Part shown: positions 1 through 9,243 of the stretch, in pieces
Layout of the letters: each line of letters opens with the position of its first letter
Numbering within the stretch: the first letter of the stretch is position 1
Assembly: GCA_036245095.1 (NCBI GenBank)
Contig: BSWA01000002.1
Coordinates: 62,001-126,000 of the forward strand
DNA: 64,000 nucleotides
From: Improbicoccus devescovinae
Lineage (GTDB): Bacteria > Bacillota > Clostridia > Oscillospirales > Acutalibacteraceae
Direction: 5' to 3'
Notes under the pieces: generated by a model
What the model saw: only the letters and a program-made list of their open reading frames with translations
What the model was told of the DNA's origin: nothing
Databases searched by the model: none
Made by a program: the position numbers and the translations under genes

Positions 1-1
1 C

Positions 2-1387
2 GGCGCGGGCACGCAGGCACAAACCTTGGAAGTTCAACCACTAAACAAAGGTGGAAGGTTCCTATTACGAATACATCAAAAAATTCATGGTATTTTTTAT
101 AATATAAAAACAGGTCCAACATATAACCCTCAACACAACACTATTTATTTACCCAATAGACCAGGAGGAACAAAAAAAACAACAGAAGAACATAAAAACG
201 AACCAGATTCATCAGCTCACCAGGGAGGGACACAGGCACCCCCAAGAGGAAACCAACATGCACCAGAGGAAACATCAGGGGCATCATCGCCCATCAGCCA
301 ACCACCCGGGGGGCATCACACTGGGATAACCCCGCCTCTCCCCTCAAGTAGCCCAAGCGCTGTATCGGAGGATCCATCGCCGCCGCCTGATCACGGTACA
401 GATCCTGTTCGGTCTACGTCGCAAGTTCCCGCGCCGGATCCTGAGCCTGAGCCTGAGCCTGAGCCGGTTCCTGTTCCGGTGGCTCCTAAGGCCACCCATC
501 AGGATGCAGCTCCACCTACTGTTTCGGTCCATGTTCCTCATCCTGCTGCTGCGTCTGTGACTTCTTCGTCTCATGCTCCTGCTACTGCGCCTGCGCGTGT
601 GTCTTTTGCGGCTCCTGCTGCTGCGCCTGCGCGTGTGCCTTTTGCGGCTCCTCCTAAGGCTACTCCTCCTGCTCAGCCAGCTGCTGCGCCAGCTCATGCT
701 GCTTCTGCGGCTGCGACTCCTGCTTCGACTCCAGCTTCTGCTCCTCCGCCGGTTCGTGCGGCATCTCCGGCGGCGACACCTGCTTCCGCTCCTACGCCTG
801 CTTCTTCTCGTGTTTCTTTTTCTGATACTGCTTCGGCTCCTTCGCATCCAGCTGCTGCGCCGTCTCATGCTGCTCCTACGGCTGCTTCTGCTTCGTCTCC
901 TGCTTCTGCGCCTCCGCCGGTTCGTGCGGCTTCTCCGGCGGCGACACCTGCTTCGACTCCTGCTTCTGCTCCTCCGCCGGTTCGTGCGGCATCTGCGGCT
1001 GCGTCGCCTGCTTCTGCTCCTGATCCATCTCCTGACCCAGATGATTTTGCTATCGATTTAAGCGCTCCAGAACCATCAGAGCTTACGGTGCACTATAACG
1101 GGGAATCCATTACCGTCACAACAACAAAAAAAATTGAGGGTATTGACTTAAATGCCTTTTATAAAAAGATAAAAATTCTTGAGGATAATGGGGGATTTGT
1201 TTTTATGCAGGATAATAACATTGATAGATATATTGAATTTTATAATAAAGACTCAACAGCATTTGCCCGTTGCGTGGAATTTTACAGTAATTCTGACCGT
1301 ATTGCAGAACTTAGAAAAGTTGGCCAAGAATTAAGAGGTGTTGTAAAAGAAATAAAACGTACATCTGAAGCAGTACCAAAATCATAA
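2..1387 (+). CDS. Pro/Ala-rich repeat protein, 5' end outside window
   Basis: The reading frame is open to the first base of the window, so the gene very likely begins upstream; the first possible start inside is a TTG at 26 without a good ribosome binding site. About 460 codons are visible. The first 100 residues are polar. Residues about 100-345 are almost only Pro, Ala, Ser, Thr and Val, with a Pro-Glu run (PEPEPEPEPVPVPV) and at least three copies of a unit containing PPPVRAAS. The last 110 residues form an ordinary mixed domain rich in Lys, Ile and Asn. The repeat DNA is GC-rich, unlike its surroundings. The phosphatase gene starts 13 bases downstream, so the two probably form an operon. 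I do not recognise a family; an extended surface or effector linker is an inference. Confidence 0.75.
   Translation, partial: GAGTQAQTLEVQPLNKGGRFLLRIHQKIHGIFYNIKTGPTYNPQHNTIYLPNRPGGTKKTTEEHKNEPDSSAHQGGTQAPPRGNQHAPEETSGASSPISQPPGGHHTGITPPLPSSSPSAVSEDPSPPPDHGTDPVRSTSQVPAPDPEPEPEPEPVPVPVAPKATHQDAAPPTVSVHVPHPAAASVTSSSHAPATAPARVSFAAPAAAPARVPFAAPPKATPPAQPAAAPAHAASAAATPASTPASAPPPVRAASPAATPASAPTPASSRVSFSDTASAPSHPAAAPSHAAPTAASASSPASAPPPVRAASPAATPASTPASAPPPVRAASAAASPASAPDPSPDPDDFAIDLSAPEPSELTVHYNGESITVTTTKKIEGIDLNAFYKKIKILEDNGGFVFMQDNNIDRYIEFYNKDSTAFARCVEFYSNSDRIAELRKVGQELRGVVKEIKRTSEAVPKS
741..1017 (+). repeat. In-frame Pro/Ala coding repeats
   Basis: Three near-identical copies of a segment containing CCTCCGCCGGTTCGTGCGG lie at about 744-762, 911-929 and 971-989, inside a GC-rich tract running from about 344 to 1030. 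They encode the PPPVRAAS-containing units of the upstream protein and could expand or contract by recombination. Confidence 0.7.
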
Positions 1388-1400
1388 GGAGGCTTTAACT

Positions 1401-3350
1401 ATGAATAATAATAATGATTTGTTTAGATGCAAGGATGGCTTGATATATCCAATTTGTGAAACAAAAGAAGATTTAAAGAAGTTATCAAAAATTTCCGAAA
1501 TAACTATTGATTTTTCTAAAGATTTTAAAGACGAAAACGGAAGCGGGGGAAAAGCGACCGGTTTTTCACAAGAAAATTATGAAAAATTGCAAGGCTGGCA
1601 AGGATTATCATCTCTTAAAACTATGACCATAAAGAATATTGATAGTGACACATTATTAATGCATTTTAAAGCCAATACATTAACTCCTTCCAAGTTTGGG
1701 CGAAGTCTATCAAATATATTGGATCAACTTAAGCAGGCTATTTTAAAAAATAATAATACAGATATAGAAAAAAATTATAAGTCATTAGAATCGTTTGTGC
1801 CATCCCAATGGAAGTGGATAAACCCTATTCATCTTATTATTCAAGGCAAGGGCGAGTACTATTGGATACCTGCAGAAGCTAAGATAAAATCAAAAAATAA
1901 TTCCCAAATGGAACTTTTATTTAAAGAACAAATTCCCACATATTCCGAATTAAAAATCCCTAGTCCTGATGAAGAAGAAAAGGCTAGAATAGAAATAGAA
2001 GCAAAATATAAAAAATTCTTAAAAATTTTTAAAGACATACCTGCAGAAGGAGTTATAAGAAAAGATGTTGATTCTAACGGTGGGAAAGTCGCGGTTTTTG
2101 GCGATTTGCATGGCGATCTCATATCAACTAGAGGCATTGTAAAAGAAGCAGTAAAAATCATAATTGATGGAGGGCAAGTGGTGTTTTGTGGAGATTATAT
2201 AGATAGAGGCCCAAATAATCTTGATGTATTAGAACTAGTTTTTGGGCTTAAAACAAAGTATCCAAAGTATGTGACTCTATTAAGAGGGAACCATGAAGTT
2301 GCTGCCCAAAATAGCCGCTATGGCTTTGCAGCTCAATGTGAAAAAATCTTGGGTAAAAAATTTGGAACGTTAGTTTGGAAAGCTGCAAACTTGATATTCG
2401 ACTTAAAATTAGCTTATTGTGCTGTTATTAATAAAAAACAATTTGTAGCACATGGGGGATTACCTAATGTTGATAATGAAGCAGAATTATTTGAAGGGAC
2501 AAACAATACTGATCTCCCTAAATTATTTGGTCAAGACAATTCAGATATCTTTGATACTTACACTTCCGAAATGGTAGTGGCTGGATTATCCGATAGCAAA
2601 GAGACGGCAGATCGATTTTTAAGTCATAATAATAAACCAGATAACGTTAATATGATGTTTGATGATTTAATGTGGAGTGATCCTATGTCTCGTAGCGCCC
2701 ACCGATACCAAGATAGTAATCGCCGCTGTGGTCATCTTTATGGACCAAAACAAATTAACGGATTCCTAGGCCGGCATGGCTTTACACAGATCGTACGTGC
2801 ACATCAGGTAAACGATGAAAAAAGGGCATACGTCACAGGAGTGCTTACTGTTTTTTCGTCAGCTGGATATAGTGAGCGGTATTGTGCATTGAAAGATGAT
2901 AAAAAAGCTATTGCTATCCAACAAGACTTGATTAGTAACGGAAAAGGGTATATAGGCGATTTAGCAATAATTAACCCAGACACAAATGAAATTACTCCAA
3001 TGAAGTATACCACAGCGCAGATTAATGCTTTCGGGCAAAATGAAGACACCACAGAATTAAGTCAGGCAGGAATCACTACTCAAGAACCAATACCTGAGCA
3101 TAAATTTGAATTTAAAATAACTGCCGATCTAAAAACAAAATTGCTCGATTTATATAAAAAAGCGCTTGAAATCAGCAAATCAGCTTGCGTATTACCAACG
3201 AGTATTATGACTACAGAAGAAAAAAAAAGACAGAAAAATAATAAAGAGGACTCTGAGTTAAATAAAAAAAGACCGGCAAGGGTTTTAAATAAATATATGC
3301 ATGCTGCGAAAATGTATCTTGATACTGCTGGTATACGGATACCTAAATAG
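1401..3350 (+). CDS. PPP-family serine/threonine protein phosphatase
   Basis: The 649-residue protein has the complete metallophosphatase signature of the PPP family: GDLHGD at residue 234, GDYIDRG at 264, LLRGNHE with GNHE at 296-299, then VAHGG, LMWSDP, RAHQ and FSSAGYS. These are the metal ligands and phosphate-binding residues known for eukaryotic-type PP1/PP2A/PP2B enzymes, so it should remove phosphate from Ser/Thr. An N-terminal region of about 230 residues and a Lys-rich C-terminal tail (from about 560) have no family I recognise. There is no signal peptide. The ATG has a strong AAGGAGG site 8 bases upstream and follows the Pro/Ala protein by 13 bases. The eukaryote-like motif set suggests a role in host interaction, which is inference. 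Confidence 0.9.
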   Translation: MNNNNDLFRCKDGLIYPICETKEDLKKLSKISEITIDFSKDFKDENGSGGKATGFSQENYEKLQGWQGLSSLKTMTIKNIDSDTLLMHFKANTLTPSKFGRSLSNILDQLKQAILKNNNTDIEKNYKSLESFVPSQWKWINPIHLIIQGKGEYYWIPAEAKIKSKNNSQMELLFKEQIPTYSELKIPSPDEEEKARIEIEAKYKKFLKIFKDIPAEGVIRKDVDSNGGKVAVFGDLHGDLISTRGIVKEAVKIIIDGGQVVFCGDYIDRGPNNLDVLELVFGLKTKYPKYVTLLRGNHEVAAQNSRYGFAAQCEKILGKKFGTLVWKAANLIFDLKLAYCAVINKKQFVAHGGLPNVDNEAELFEGTNNTDLPKLFGQDNSDIFDTYTSEMVVAGLSDSKETADRFLSHNNKPDNVNMMFDDLMWSDPMSRSAHRYQDSNRRCGHLYGPKQINGFLGRHGFTQIVRAHQVNDEKRAYVTGVLTVFSSAGYSERYCALKDDKKAIAIQQDLISNGKGYIGDLAIINPDTNEITPMKYTTAQINAFGQNEDTTELSQAGITTQEPIPEHKFEFKITADLKTKLLDLYKKALEISKSACVLPTSIMTTEEKKRQKNNKEDSELNKKRPARVLNKYMHAAKMYLDTAGIRIPK

Positions 3351-3361
3351 AGCATTGAATT

Positions 3362-3874
3362 TTATGTAGCATCCCAATCAAACGGGGTCAGTTCAGTTTC
3401 CCCCGATGAGGGGCCTGGGACGAAAGCATCTGGAAAACCTGGGGTAAATTTAGGGAATTCAGGAAATACCGGCAAGGAGGCAGGGCTCGCTATCTCGGTA
3501 GTTCCTAAGGCAAGAGAAGAAACTGGAACATGCCTCTGTATTCATCTAGCGGTCCAGCATTTTAATTTATAATCAGGAATCACAAAACCATGATCCTTAA
3601 AAAAATCATAAAAGATACAGGCTTTTCGACTATATTCCATGTTTTAGGCAAGTTATCGTTTATATTGCTTTTTGAACCGCCTAAATATCCGGCAAATAAT
3701 TTGGCGTTTATGAACAAAATATCGTCTAATGTTAAAAGACCAACAGACATCGCAAAGGTATATTGCTGTGATGGTGTTTTGATTGAGCTTTTAAAACCAT
3801 AATCAAAATCCTGTTAAATACCAAGTTTTTATTATCTCTTGAATAGCTATTGGCTTTATATAATCTTTGGGCAT
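3362..3874 (-). pseudogene. Degraded minus-strand gene with Pro-rich C-terminus
   Basis: Read on the minus strand, an ATG at 3874-3872 opens a protein-like sequence (MPKDYIKPIAIQEIIKTW...). It continues in other frames after a shift near 3806 and another in a T-run near 3611, meets a TGA at 3544-3542, and ends with about 59 codons (3541-3362) rich in Pro and Phe, including LPVFPEFPKF and FVPGPSSGE. The joined reading looks protein-like over about 165 residues, while the plus strand here carries only a weak 70-codon frame. No family recognised. The Pro-rich end recalls the other Pro-rich proteins of the window. Broken by two frameshifts and one stop. Confidence 0.55.
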
Positions 3875-3884
3875 CTAAATATCA

Positions 3885-4472
3885 GAATCTTATTCATACA
3901 AAATTATTAAGTGGGTGGAGGACACACTTATAAAGAACGGAAATTTCGCACTTCCTGGTCGAAAAGCGCTACGGTCAAAAAAACAGAAAAAAGAATGAGC
4001 AAAAAATAAAAAATCGAAAAACCAAATAGAAAAAATATTATTCTGGCAAGAAAAAACGGCATACATTAAAGACTCAATTAGTTGTGAACAAAAAAGACAG
4101 AACGGTTATTTGCACTGATTTTGCAAATAGCAGAAAGCATGATTTCAGACTTTTTAAAGAATCTAAACTCAAGATAAACAGCAAAATAAAATTACTGATT
4201 GATACTGGATTTCAAGGAATTCATAAATTTCATAAAAATTCAAAAATTCCAAAAAAGAAAACTAAAAAACATCCGCTTACAAATCCAGAAAAAGAAGAAA
4301 ATCGAGAAATTTCAAGCCAAAGAATAAAAATTGAAAATGTTATTGTTTTTATTAAACGTTTTAAAGTTTTATCCGATAAATACAAAAACCGTAGAAAACG
4401 TTTTAGTCTCCGGTGTAATTTGATCTCCGGTTTGTAATTTTGATCTGATTGTTTAGTTTGGAAAGAAGTCTA
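3885..4472 (+). pseudogene. IS5-type transposase remnant (IS-B-like)
   Basis: Fragments of a DDE transposase related to IS-A/IS-B. Around 3910-3980 the frame reads WVEDTLIK and LPGRKAL as in IS-A. From about 4030 to 4437 a frame gives YYSGKKKRHTLKTQ, DTGFQGIHKFHKNS and a C-terminal basic end, but an in-frame TAG and shifts lie upstream of it. The right end TTTGGAAAGAAGTCT follows at 4459-4472. A dead copy. Confidence 0.7.
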
Positions 4473-4474
4473 TT

Positions 4475-4621
4475 AGACCTGCTCTGAGACTGAATTATTT
4501 TTGTAAATTTCGAGGACACAGGAGTACAGAAACGTGTAGCCATCCTGCTTGTGTGTGCGTAGTTTCAAGCATCACATTGGCGATGAAATTTGCAAAAATA
4601 ATTCAGTTTCAGGATAGGTCT
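4475..4621. mobile_element. MITE-like palindromic element, copy 1
   Basis: About 147 bp starting AGACCTGCTCTGAGACTGAA and ending with its near inverse, TTCAGTTTCAGGATAGGTCT; the inverted ends run for about 35 bp. No coding capacity. A relative lies at 13696-13835 with the same ends and a different middle. Its terminal AGACC matches the ends of IS-A and IS-D, so those transposases may move it (inference). Confidence 0.7.
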
Positions 4622-4624
4622 AAT

Positions 4625-4716
4625 ATAGAAATCGTAGAAAATGTTTTGATCTCAGGTGTAATTTGATCTCCGGGATTTGCAATTTTGATCTGATTGTTTA
4701 ATTTGGAAAGAAATCT
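4625..4716 (+). repeat. IS-B right-end remnant
   Basis: Matches the last 90 bases of IS-B (ATCGTAGAAAATGTTTTGAT ... TTTGGAAAGAAATCT) with a few substitutions; no left end is attached. Confidence 0.6.
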
Positions 4717-4753
4717 AATGTTTAAAAATCAGTTACCTAAATTACATCTTTAC

Positions 4754-4837
4754 TGGTGCGAGTAATGGGACTTGAACCCATACGTACGAAACACACGCCC
4801 CTCAAACGTGCCTGTCTACCAGTTCCAGCATACTCGC
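4754..4837 (-). tRNA. tRNA-Leu (GAG)
   Basis: On the minus strand the acceptor arm GCGAGTA pairs with TACTCGC, followed by discriminator A and an encoded CCA. The anticodon stem CACGT/GCGTG encloses the loop TTGAGGG, giving anticodon GAG (Leu, CUC codons). The long variable arm fits a class II tRNA, and GGGTTCAAGTCCC forms the T arm. Confidence 0.95.
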
Positions 4838-4904
4838 GCATGAGTATGTTAATAGATTTAAATAAAAAAATCAATATTAAAAATAAAAAATAGGCTTGTT
4901 CATT

Positions 4905-5407
4905 AAACTTCTTTCCAAACTTAAAAAATAAGTTAGAACATGAAATATGTAACAAAAAAAATTTAGAAGCCTCGCAGGAGTCAAAAAAGAAACCTTTAAA
5001 AAAATGATAGAAATCGTAGAAGTCGCTCACCAGATAAAAAAAGCTAGAGGAGGCCGAAAAAATAAGCTGTATATGGAATAAATGGTTTTGATGGCTTTAG
5101 AATATCTAAGAGAGTACAGAACCTATTTTCATATTGGTCCAAGCTGCGGAATATCAAAATCTTATGTATACAAAATTTCAAGGAATTCATAAATTCCATA
5201 AAAATTCAGATTACAAAATACGAAAAAGAAAAAAATCGTGAAATTTCAATTCAAAGAGTAAAAATTGAAAATGTTATTGGTTTTATTAAACGTTTTAAAG
5301 TTTTAGCCGATAAATACCGAAATCGTAGAAAACGTTTTGGTCTCCGGTGTAATTTGATCTCCGGTGTTTGTAATTTTGATCTGATTGTTTAGTTTGGAAA
5401 TAAGTCT
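4905..5407 (+). mobile_element. IS-B, internally deleted copy
   Basis: Left end AAACTTCTTTCCAAACTT and right end TTTGGAAATAAGTCT bound 503 bp. The left part encodes the transposase N-terminus (KKARGGRKNKL) and the right part its C-terminus (GFIKRFKVLADKYRNRRK), but the catalytic middle is missing and there are stops and shifts. Non-autonomous. Confidence 0.75.
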
Positions 5408-5488
5408 AATATTTAAAAGTGTAGACATTAATTCATCAATTTATTTGTATGTAAGACTTATTTCTCTTTCAGACAATATTTCTTTAAT

Positions 5489-6143
5489 AGACCTCCTCGG
5501 AAATTAATTTTCAAAATTAATTAATCCGCACAACAAAGACATTCTTAATTTAAACCGAGTACGTCGATTACGGTATTTGTTTGCTACTATTTTAAAAACT
5601 TTAATTTTTGCATTTATGTTTTCAATTATGATTCGTTCTTTTGAAATACGCCGATTTTCAGATTTTTCTTCGGCAGTGAGTGTGCCTTTTCTTGGTTTTT
5701 TCTTTGGAGTTTCGCTGTTTTTGTGTAATCTCAAAATTCCCTGATAACCGCTGTCTCCTTGGACTTTTTTATCATTTGAAATCGCATATCCTATACTTTC
5801 CTCATAAAGTTTAAAGTCGTGAGTTTTTCCTTCAGCATGGGCAATACAGATAATATCTTTTGTTTGTCGATTTACAATTAGTTGCGTTTTTATGGTATGC
5901 CTTTTTTTCTTTCCTGAATACCACTGACGCTGTTTTTTTTAGGGCGTTCGACCGGACTTTCCATAACATCGAAAGCTATTTGAAGCTGAGCAATCATCGC
6001 ACTATAAGTTTCTTTTTTTATACCTATTAATTGCTTAAAATCTGCATCTTGTAATCTCATAGCTTTTTCATATCTTGTCAATTTTCATCACCGATATTAT
6101 TAAACCATATTTAGACATAAAAATCCAATTTCCGAAGAGGTCT
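5489..6143 (-). mobile_element. IS-A copy with 246-bp internal deletion
   Basis: Ends AGACCTCC and GAAGAGGTCT, flanked on both sides by AAT. It is like the 901-bp IS-A copies but lacks the middle of the first transposase frame: at 5890-6081 residues LQIA join directly to the segment before ESPVERPKK. The second frame (5504-5734) is intact. Cannot make a transposase. Confidence 0.85.
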
Positions 6144-6319
6144 AATGTTTAATTGTTCACCAAGTGACCACAAATATAATTGTCTGTCCCAAGCTTGAAT
6201 TCTAAACGCTTCGTCGGCGGTTAAATCTTTGTAAACGCAAATGCTTCATTGATACCTGAATTTTTATTTGCTAGCATTTCCATCTCCTCCGGTGATTCTG
6301 ATTTTATGAATCGTAGCCA
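6144..6319 (-). repeat. Direct repeat of an Rpn-gene segment, copy 1
   Basis: About 176 bp beginning AATGTTTAATTGTTCACCAA, nearly identical to 6492-6668. Both come from the C-terminal part of the Rpn-type gene, so part of that gene was duplicated in tandem beside the deleted IS-A. Confidence 0.8.
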
Positions 6320-6491
6320 ATTAATTAGCGTTTAAAGACTTTATTTGCTCGATAGACAAACCTGTATCTTCAGAAATATCTTCTATCTTGTAGCCACGTT
6401 TCAATGATTTTCTAGCTATTTCAATAGCTTTATTAGATTCGCCTTTAGCTTCTCCTATTTGTATTCCTTTAGCTTCTCCCTCTTCTTTAGC

Positions 6492-6668
6492 AATGTTTAA
6501 TTGTTCACCAAGTGACCACAAATATAATTGTCTGTCCCAAGCTTGAATTCTAAACGCTTCGTCGGCGGTTAATTCTTTGTAAACGCATAATGCTTCATTG
6601 ATACCTGAATTTTTATTTGCTAGCATTTCCATCTCCTCCGGTGATTCTGATTTTATGAATCGTAGCCA
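6492..6668 (-). repeat. Direct repeat of an Rpn-gene segment, copy 2
   Basis: Second copy of the 176-bp repeat, here in its native position inside the Rpn C-terminal coding region. It differs from copy 1 mainly by small indels near the GTAAACGCA motif. Confidence 0.8.
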
Positions 6669-6807
6669 TTTTATTAAATCGTCTTCGTATTCCTTTGGTA
6701 AATTTTTAGCTTCAAATATATTTATCTGTGAAATATCTGATAAATTAATATTTTTTTCACTATCATTAAATTTAAAACAATACTTGTAATAGTTACCTTC
6801 TTTTATT

Positions 6808-7708
6808 AGACCTCTTCGGAAATTGGATTTTTATGTCTAAATATGGTTTAATAATATCGGTGATGAAAATTGACAAGATATGAAAAAGCTATGAGATTAC
6901 AAGATGCAGATTTTAAGCAATTAATAGGTATAAAAAAAGAAACTTATAGTGCGATGATTGCTCAGCTTCAAATAGCTTACGCTGAAAAGCACAAACGTCG
7001 AGGCAGGCACACAAAATTAACACTTCAAGATCAATTATTTATGGCTTTGAAGTACTGGCGACAGTATGTGACACAAAAAGAATTGGCATTTGAGTTTGAG
7101 GTTGGCGAAGCAACAACGCACGACACAATCGTTTGGGTCGAAGATACACTGATTAAAAGCAGAAAATTCAGTTTACCCGGCAAAAAAGCATTACTTGAAA
7201 ATAACGAGATAGAAATTGTGGTTGTTGATGTTATGGAAAGTCCGGTCGAACGCCCTAAAAAAAACAGCGTCAGTGGTATTCAGGAAAGAAAAAAAGGCAT
7301 ACCATAAAAACGCAACTAATTGTAAATCGACAAACAAAAGATATTATCTGTATTGCCCATGCTGAAGGAAAAACTCACGACTTTAAACTTTATGAGGAAA
7401 GTATAGGATATGCGATTTCAAATGATAAAAAAGTCCAAGGAGACAGCGGTTATCAGGGAATTTTGAGATTACACAAAAACAGCGAAACTCCAAAGAAAAA
7501 ACCAAGAAAAGGCACACTCACTGCCGAAGAAAAATCTGAAAATCGGCGTATTTCAAAAGAACGAATCATAATTGAAAACATAAATGCAAAAATTAAAGTT
7601 TTTAAAATAGTAGCAAACAAATACCGTAATCGACGTACTCGGTTTAAATTAAGAATGTCTTTGTTGTGCGGATTAATTAATTTTGAAAATTAATTTCCGA
7701 GGAGGTCT
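6808..7708 (+). mobile_element. IS-A, full-length copy inside the Rpn gene
   Basis: 901 bp, ends AGACCTCTTCGGAAATT and AATTTCCGAGGAGGTCT, flanked by ATT on both sides. The uninterrupted relative at 60.07 kb has a single ATT at this point, so this is a clean insertion with a 3-bp target duplication. Confidence 0.92.
6870..7693 (+). CDS. IS-A transposase (IS5-like, two frames with -1 shift)
   Basis: First frame 6870-7307 (TTG start, MTRYEKAMRL...) holds the helix-turn-helix region and the first part of the DDE domain (WVEDTLIK, VVDVMESPVERPK). The second frame, ending at 7693, holds KTQLIVNRQTKDI, GDSGYQG and the basic C-terminus KYRNRRTRFKLR. The frames meet at A8-C (7257-7265), where codons AAA-AAA-AAC form the slippery heptamer A_AAA_AAC (7259-7265); a -1 slip gives one protein of about 280 residues. 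The copy at 41.6-42.5 kb has A9 and encodes the joined protein directly, which supports this reading. Identical organisation in four other copies. Confidence 0.85.
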
Positions 7709-8223
7709 ATTATAGTATGATTGATTGATATGGCTATTGTGATTACTTTTTTGATTTTTGAATAGTTTTCGCCCCTTTTTAATTGGTCTGCTAAATTCTT
7801 TGCATTTCTAAAAATTAATCGTTTTTTCATGCTTTTATCATTTTCAACCTGTATTTCAATTCCTATTATTTTACCTGTACTTGTAGTACATTTGATATCT
7901 AAAATACCTGTTTTGTCGTCGATTGTATTAATCTTAGTAGATGGATCAATAATTTCAATTTTTGTTAAATCATTGTCTTTTAAATCAATTGATGCTTTCA
8001 AAAAATTCCTAAGTATATTCCCGTTGCGTTCGTCCCCAAAAACTCTTTTGAAAACTAAATCGTTTCTTAAATAGACTTGTCCAATTTCATTTTTGGCTAA
8101 AACTTCTGTGCTTTTTAATTCCTGTATGTTTGTATCTTTTGACAATTAAACTTCCTCCTATAATAAATCTAAATTTAATTAAATTAATATTTAAATAATA
8201 ACATATTTTTTATAAAAATCTAG

Positions 8224-9055
8224 ATAGTGTCTACACAAGAATTCTCAACCACTGTAAAATTGAAGCAATCGTGACCGCACCTCGAAAAGAAGAAGTCGTT
8301 TTTGCATGGCGCGAGGCTACACCACGAAGTCGTTTTAGTTTTAAAAAAGAGTTTTCAACCAAATGGCGTAACTTGTACAAGTATTTATCATATTCTCGTT
8401 GAATCTTCCGATTCTTTTTTGGTGGGATAATTACATTCATACCACATTTTTTTGCAAACTCAACAATTTCATTGCTATCATAGCCTCTGTCGGCAAGTAA
8501 ATTCTCAGCTTTTATCCCTTTAATGAGAGGGATAGCCATTTTGCAATCAGCTTTGGTACCTTCTGTGATAGTAGTTTTGATCGGCATACCATGCGCATCC
8601 ACAGCCAGGTGAATTTTGGAATTGAGCCCCCTTTTGTGCGCTCCATGTCTTGGTTTCCACCCTTTGCTCCTGCTGCATGTGGATGAATTTTGACATGAGA
8701 CGCATCTATCATTAGCCATTCAAAATCTGGGTCATCTATCAATTCAGCAAGAATCGAATCCCAAATTCCACGATCACACCATCGTTTATACCTTCGATGA
8801 ACAGCGTTAAACTTGCCATATTGCGGTGGCAAATCACGCCATGGTGCGCCTGTTCGAGTTATCCAAAAACAGGCATTCACAAAAGTTTGATTATCTTTTG
8901 CGTTGCTTCCTCCCCAAGTTCCGATTAATTTCTTGATTATCGGTTCTATTTTAAGCCATTGTTCGTTTTTTAAATCATGTCTGTTTTGTAAATTATTCAT
9001 AGTTTTTAAGTTTATTTCATTGATTTAAGAATGTCAAATTTTGTGTAGACACTAT
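8224..9055 (-). mobile_element. IS-C, full-length copy
   Basis: 832 bp with inverted ends ATAGTGTCTACACAA, flanked on both sides by CTAG. The relative of the flank at 60.59 kb (AAAAATCTAGTATG) has one CTAG, so this is a CTAG-targeted insertion with a 4-bp duplication. Confidence 0.92.
8231..9000 (-). CDS. IS-C transposase (IS5 family, two overlapping frames)
   Basis: First frame 9000-8512: MNNLQNRHDLKNEQW..., DUF4096-like N-terminus with GAPWRDLPPQYGKFNAVHRR and WLMIDASHVKIHPHAAGAKG (first catalytic Asp). The second frame, ending at 8231: LNSKIHLAVDAHG, LLADRGYDSNEIV (second Asp) and HLVENSFLKLKRLRGVA (catalytic Glu). The second frame is -1 relative to the first and overlaps it, as in IS427-type elements; a shift near ACA-AAA-GGG-GGC would join them into about 255 residues. 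Both frames are undamaged only in this copy, so it is the best candidate for an active source of IS-C transposase. Confidence 0.85.
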
Positions 9056-9243
9056 CTAGTTATATTTTTTTATTTCCGAAAAAGTACTCCCCCCGGGGTG
9101 TTAAATTAAAAAAATAATTCGAGCCAACACCACGCCGGTCCCTCGTTTACACCGTTCCCGCAATTCATGTATTTTTTTGAAATTTGCCTCAATCTCTAAA
9201 TGTAAATTTGAGGCTATTTTGATACCAAAAAACAGAAAATTTG

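Larger units (their letters stand above)
6321..8145 (-). pseudogene. Rpn/PD-(D/E)XK nuclease-transposase family gene split by IS-A
   Basis: The N-terminal part is 8145-7709 and the C-terminal part 6807-6321; IS-A sits between them. Removing IS-A and one ATT restores the reading ...SINHTII-KEGNYYKYCF... seen in the uninterrupted relative at 59612-60515. The start is TTG with AGGAGG 8 bases upstream. The N-terminal part carries the family core (LRNDLVFKRVFGDE, then GKIIGIEIQVEND with the E-x-Q motif). The C-terminal part has the usual repeated KEEGEAKGIQIGEAKG segment and the ending IEDISEDTGLSIEQI. This family (recombination-promoting nuclease/putative transposase) is common in host-associated bacteria. 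Confidence 0.85.

Noticed and set aside
344..1061. Long Arg/Ser-rich (minus) and Leu/Arg-rich (plus) frames over the Pro/Ala gene
   Set aside because: They are out-of-frame readings of GC-rich repeat codons and have no ribosome site or domain.
3542..3544. TGA read as Trp in the minus-strand relic (genetic code change)
   Set aside because: Other genes here end at TGA in the expected place (mutS, pgsA), and the relic is frameshifted anyway.
3590..3802. 70-codon plus-strand frame
   Set aside because: The minus strand in the same place reads as a better protein once two shifts are allowed, so this is a shadow.
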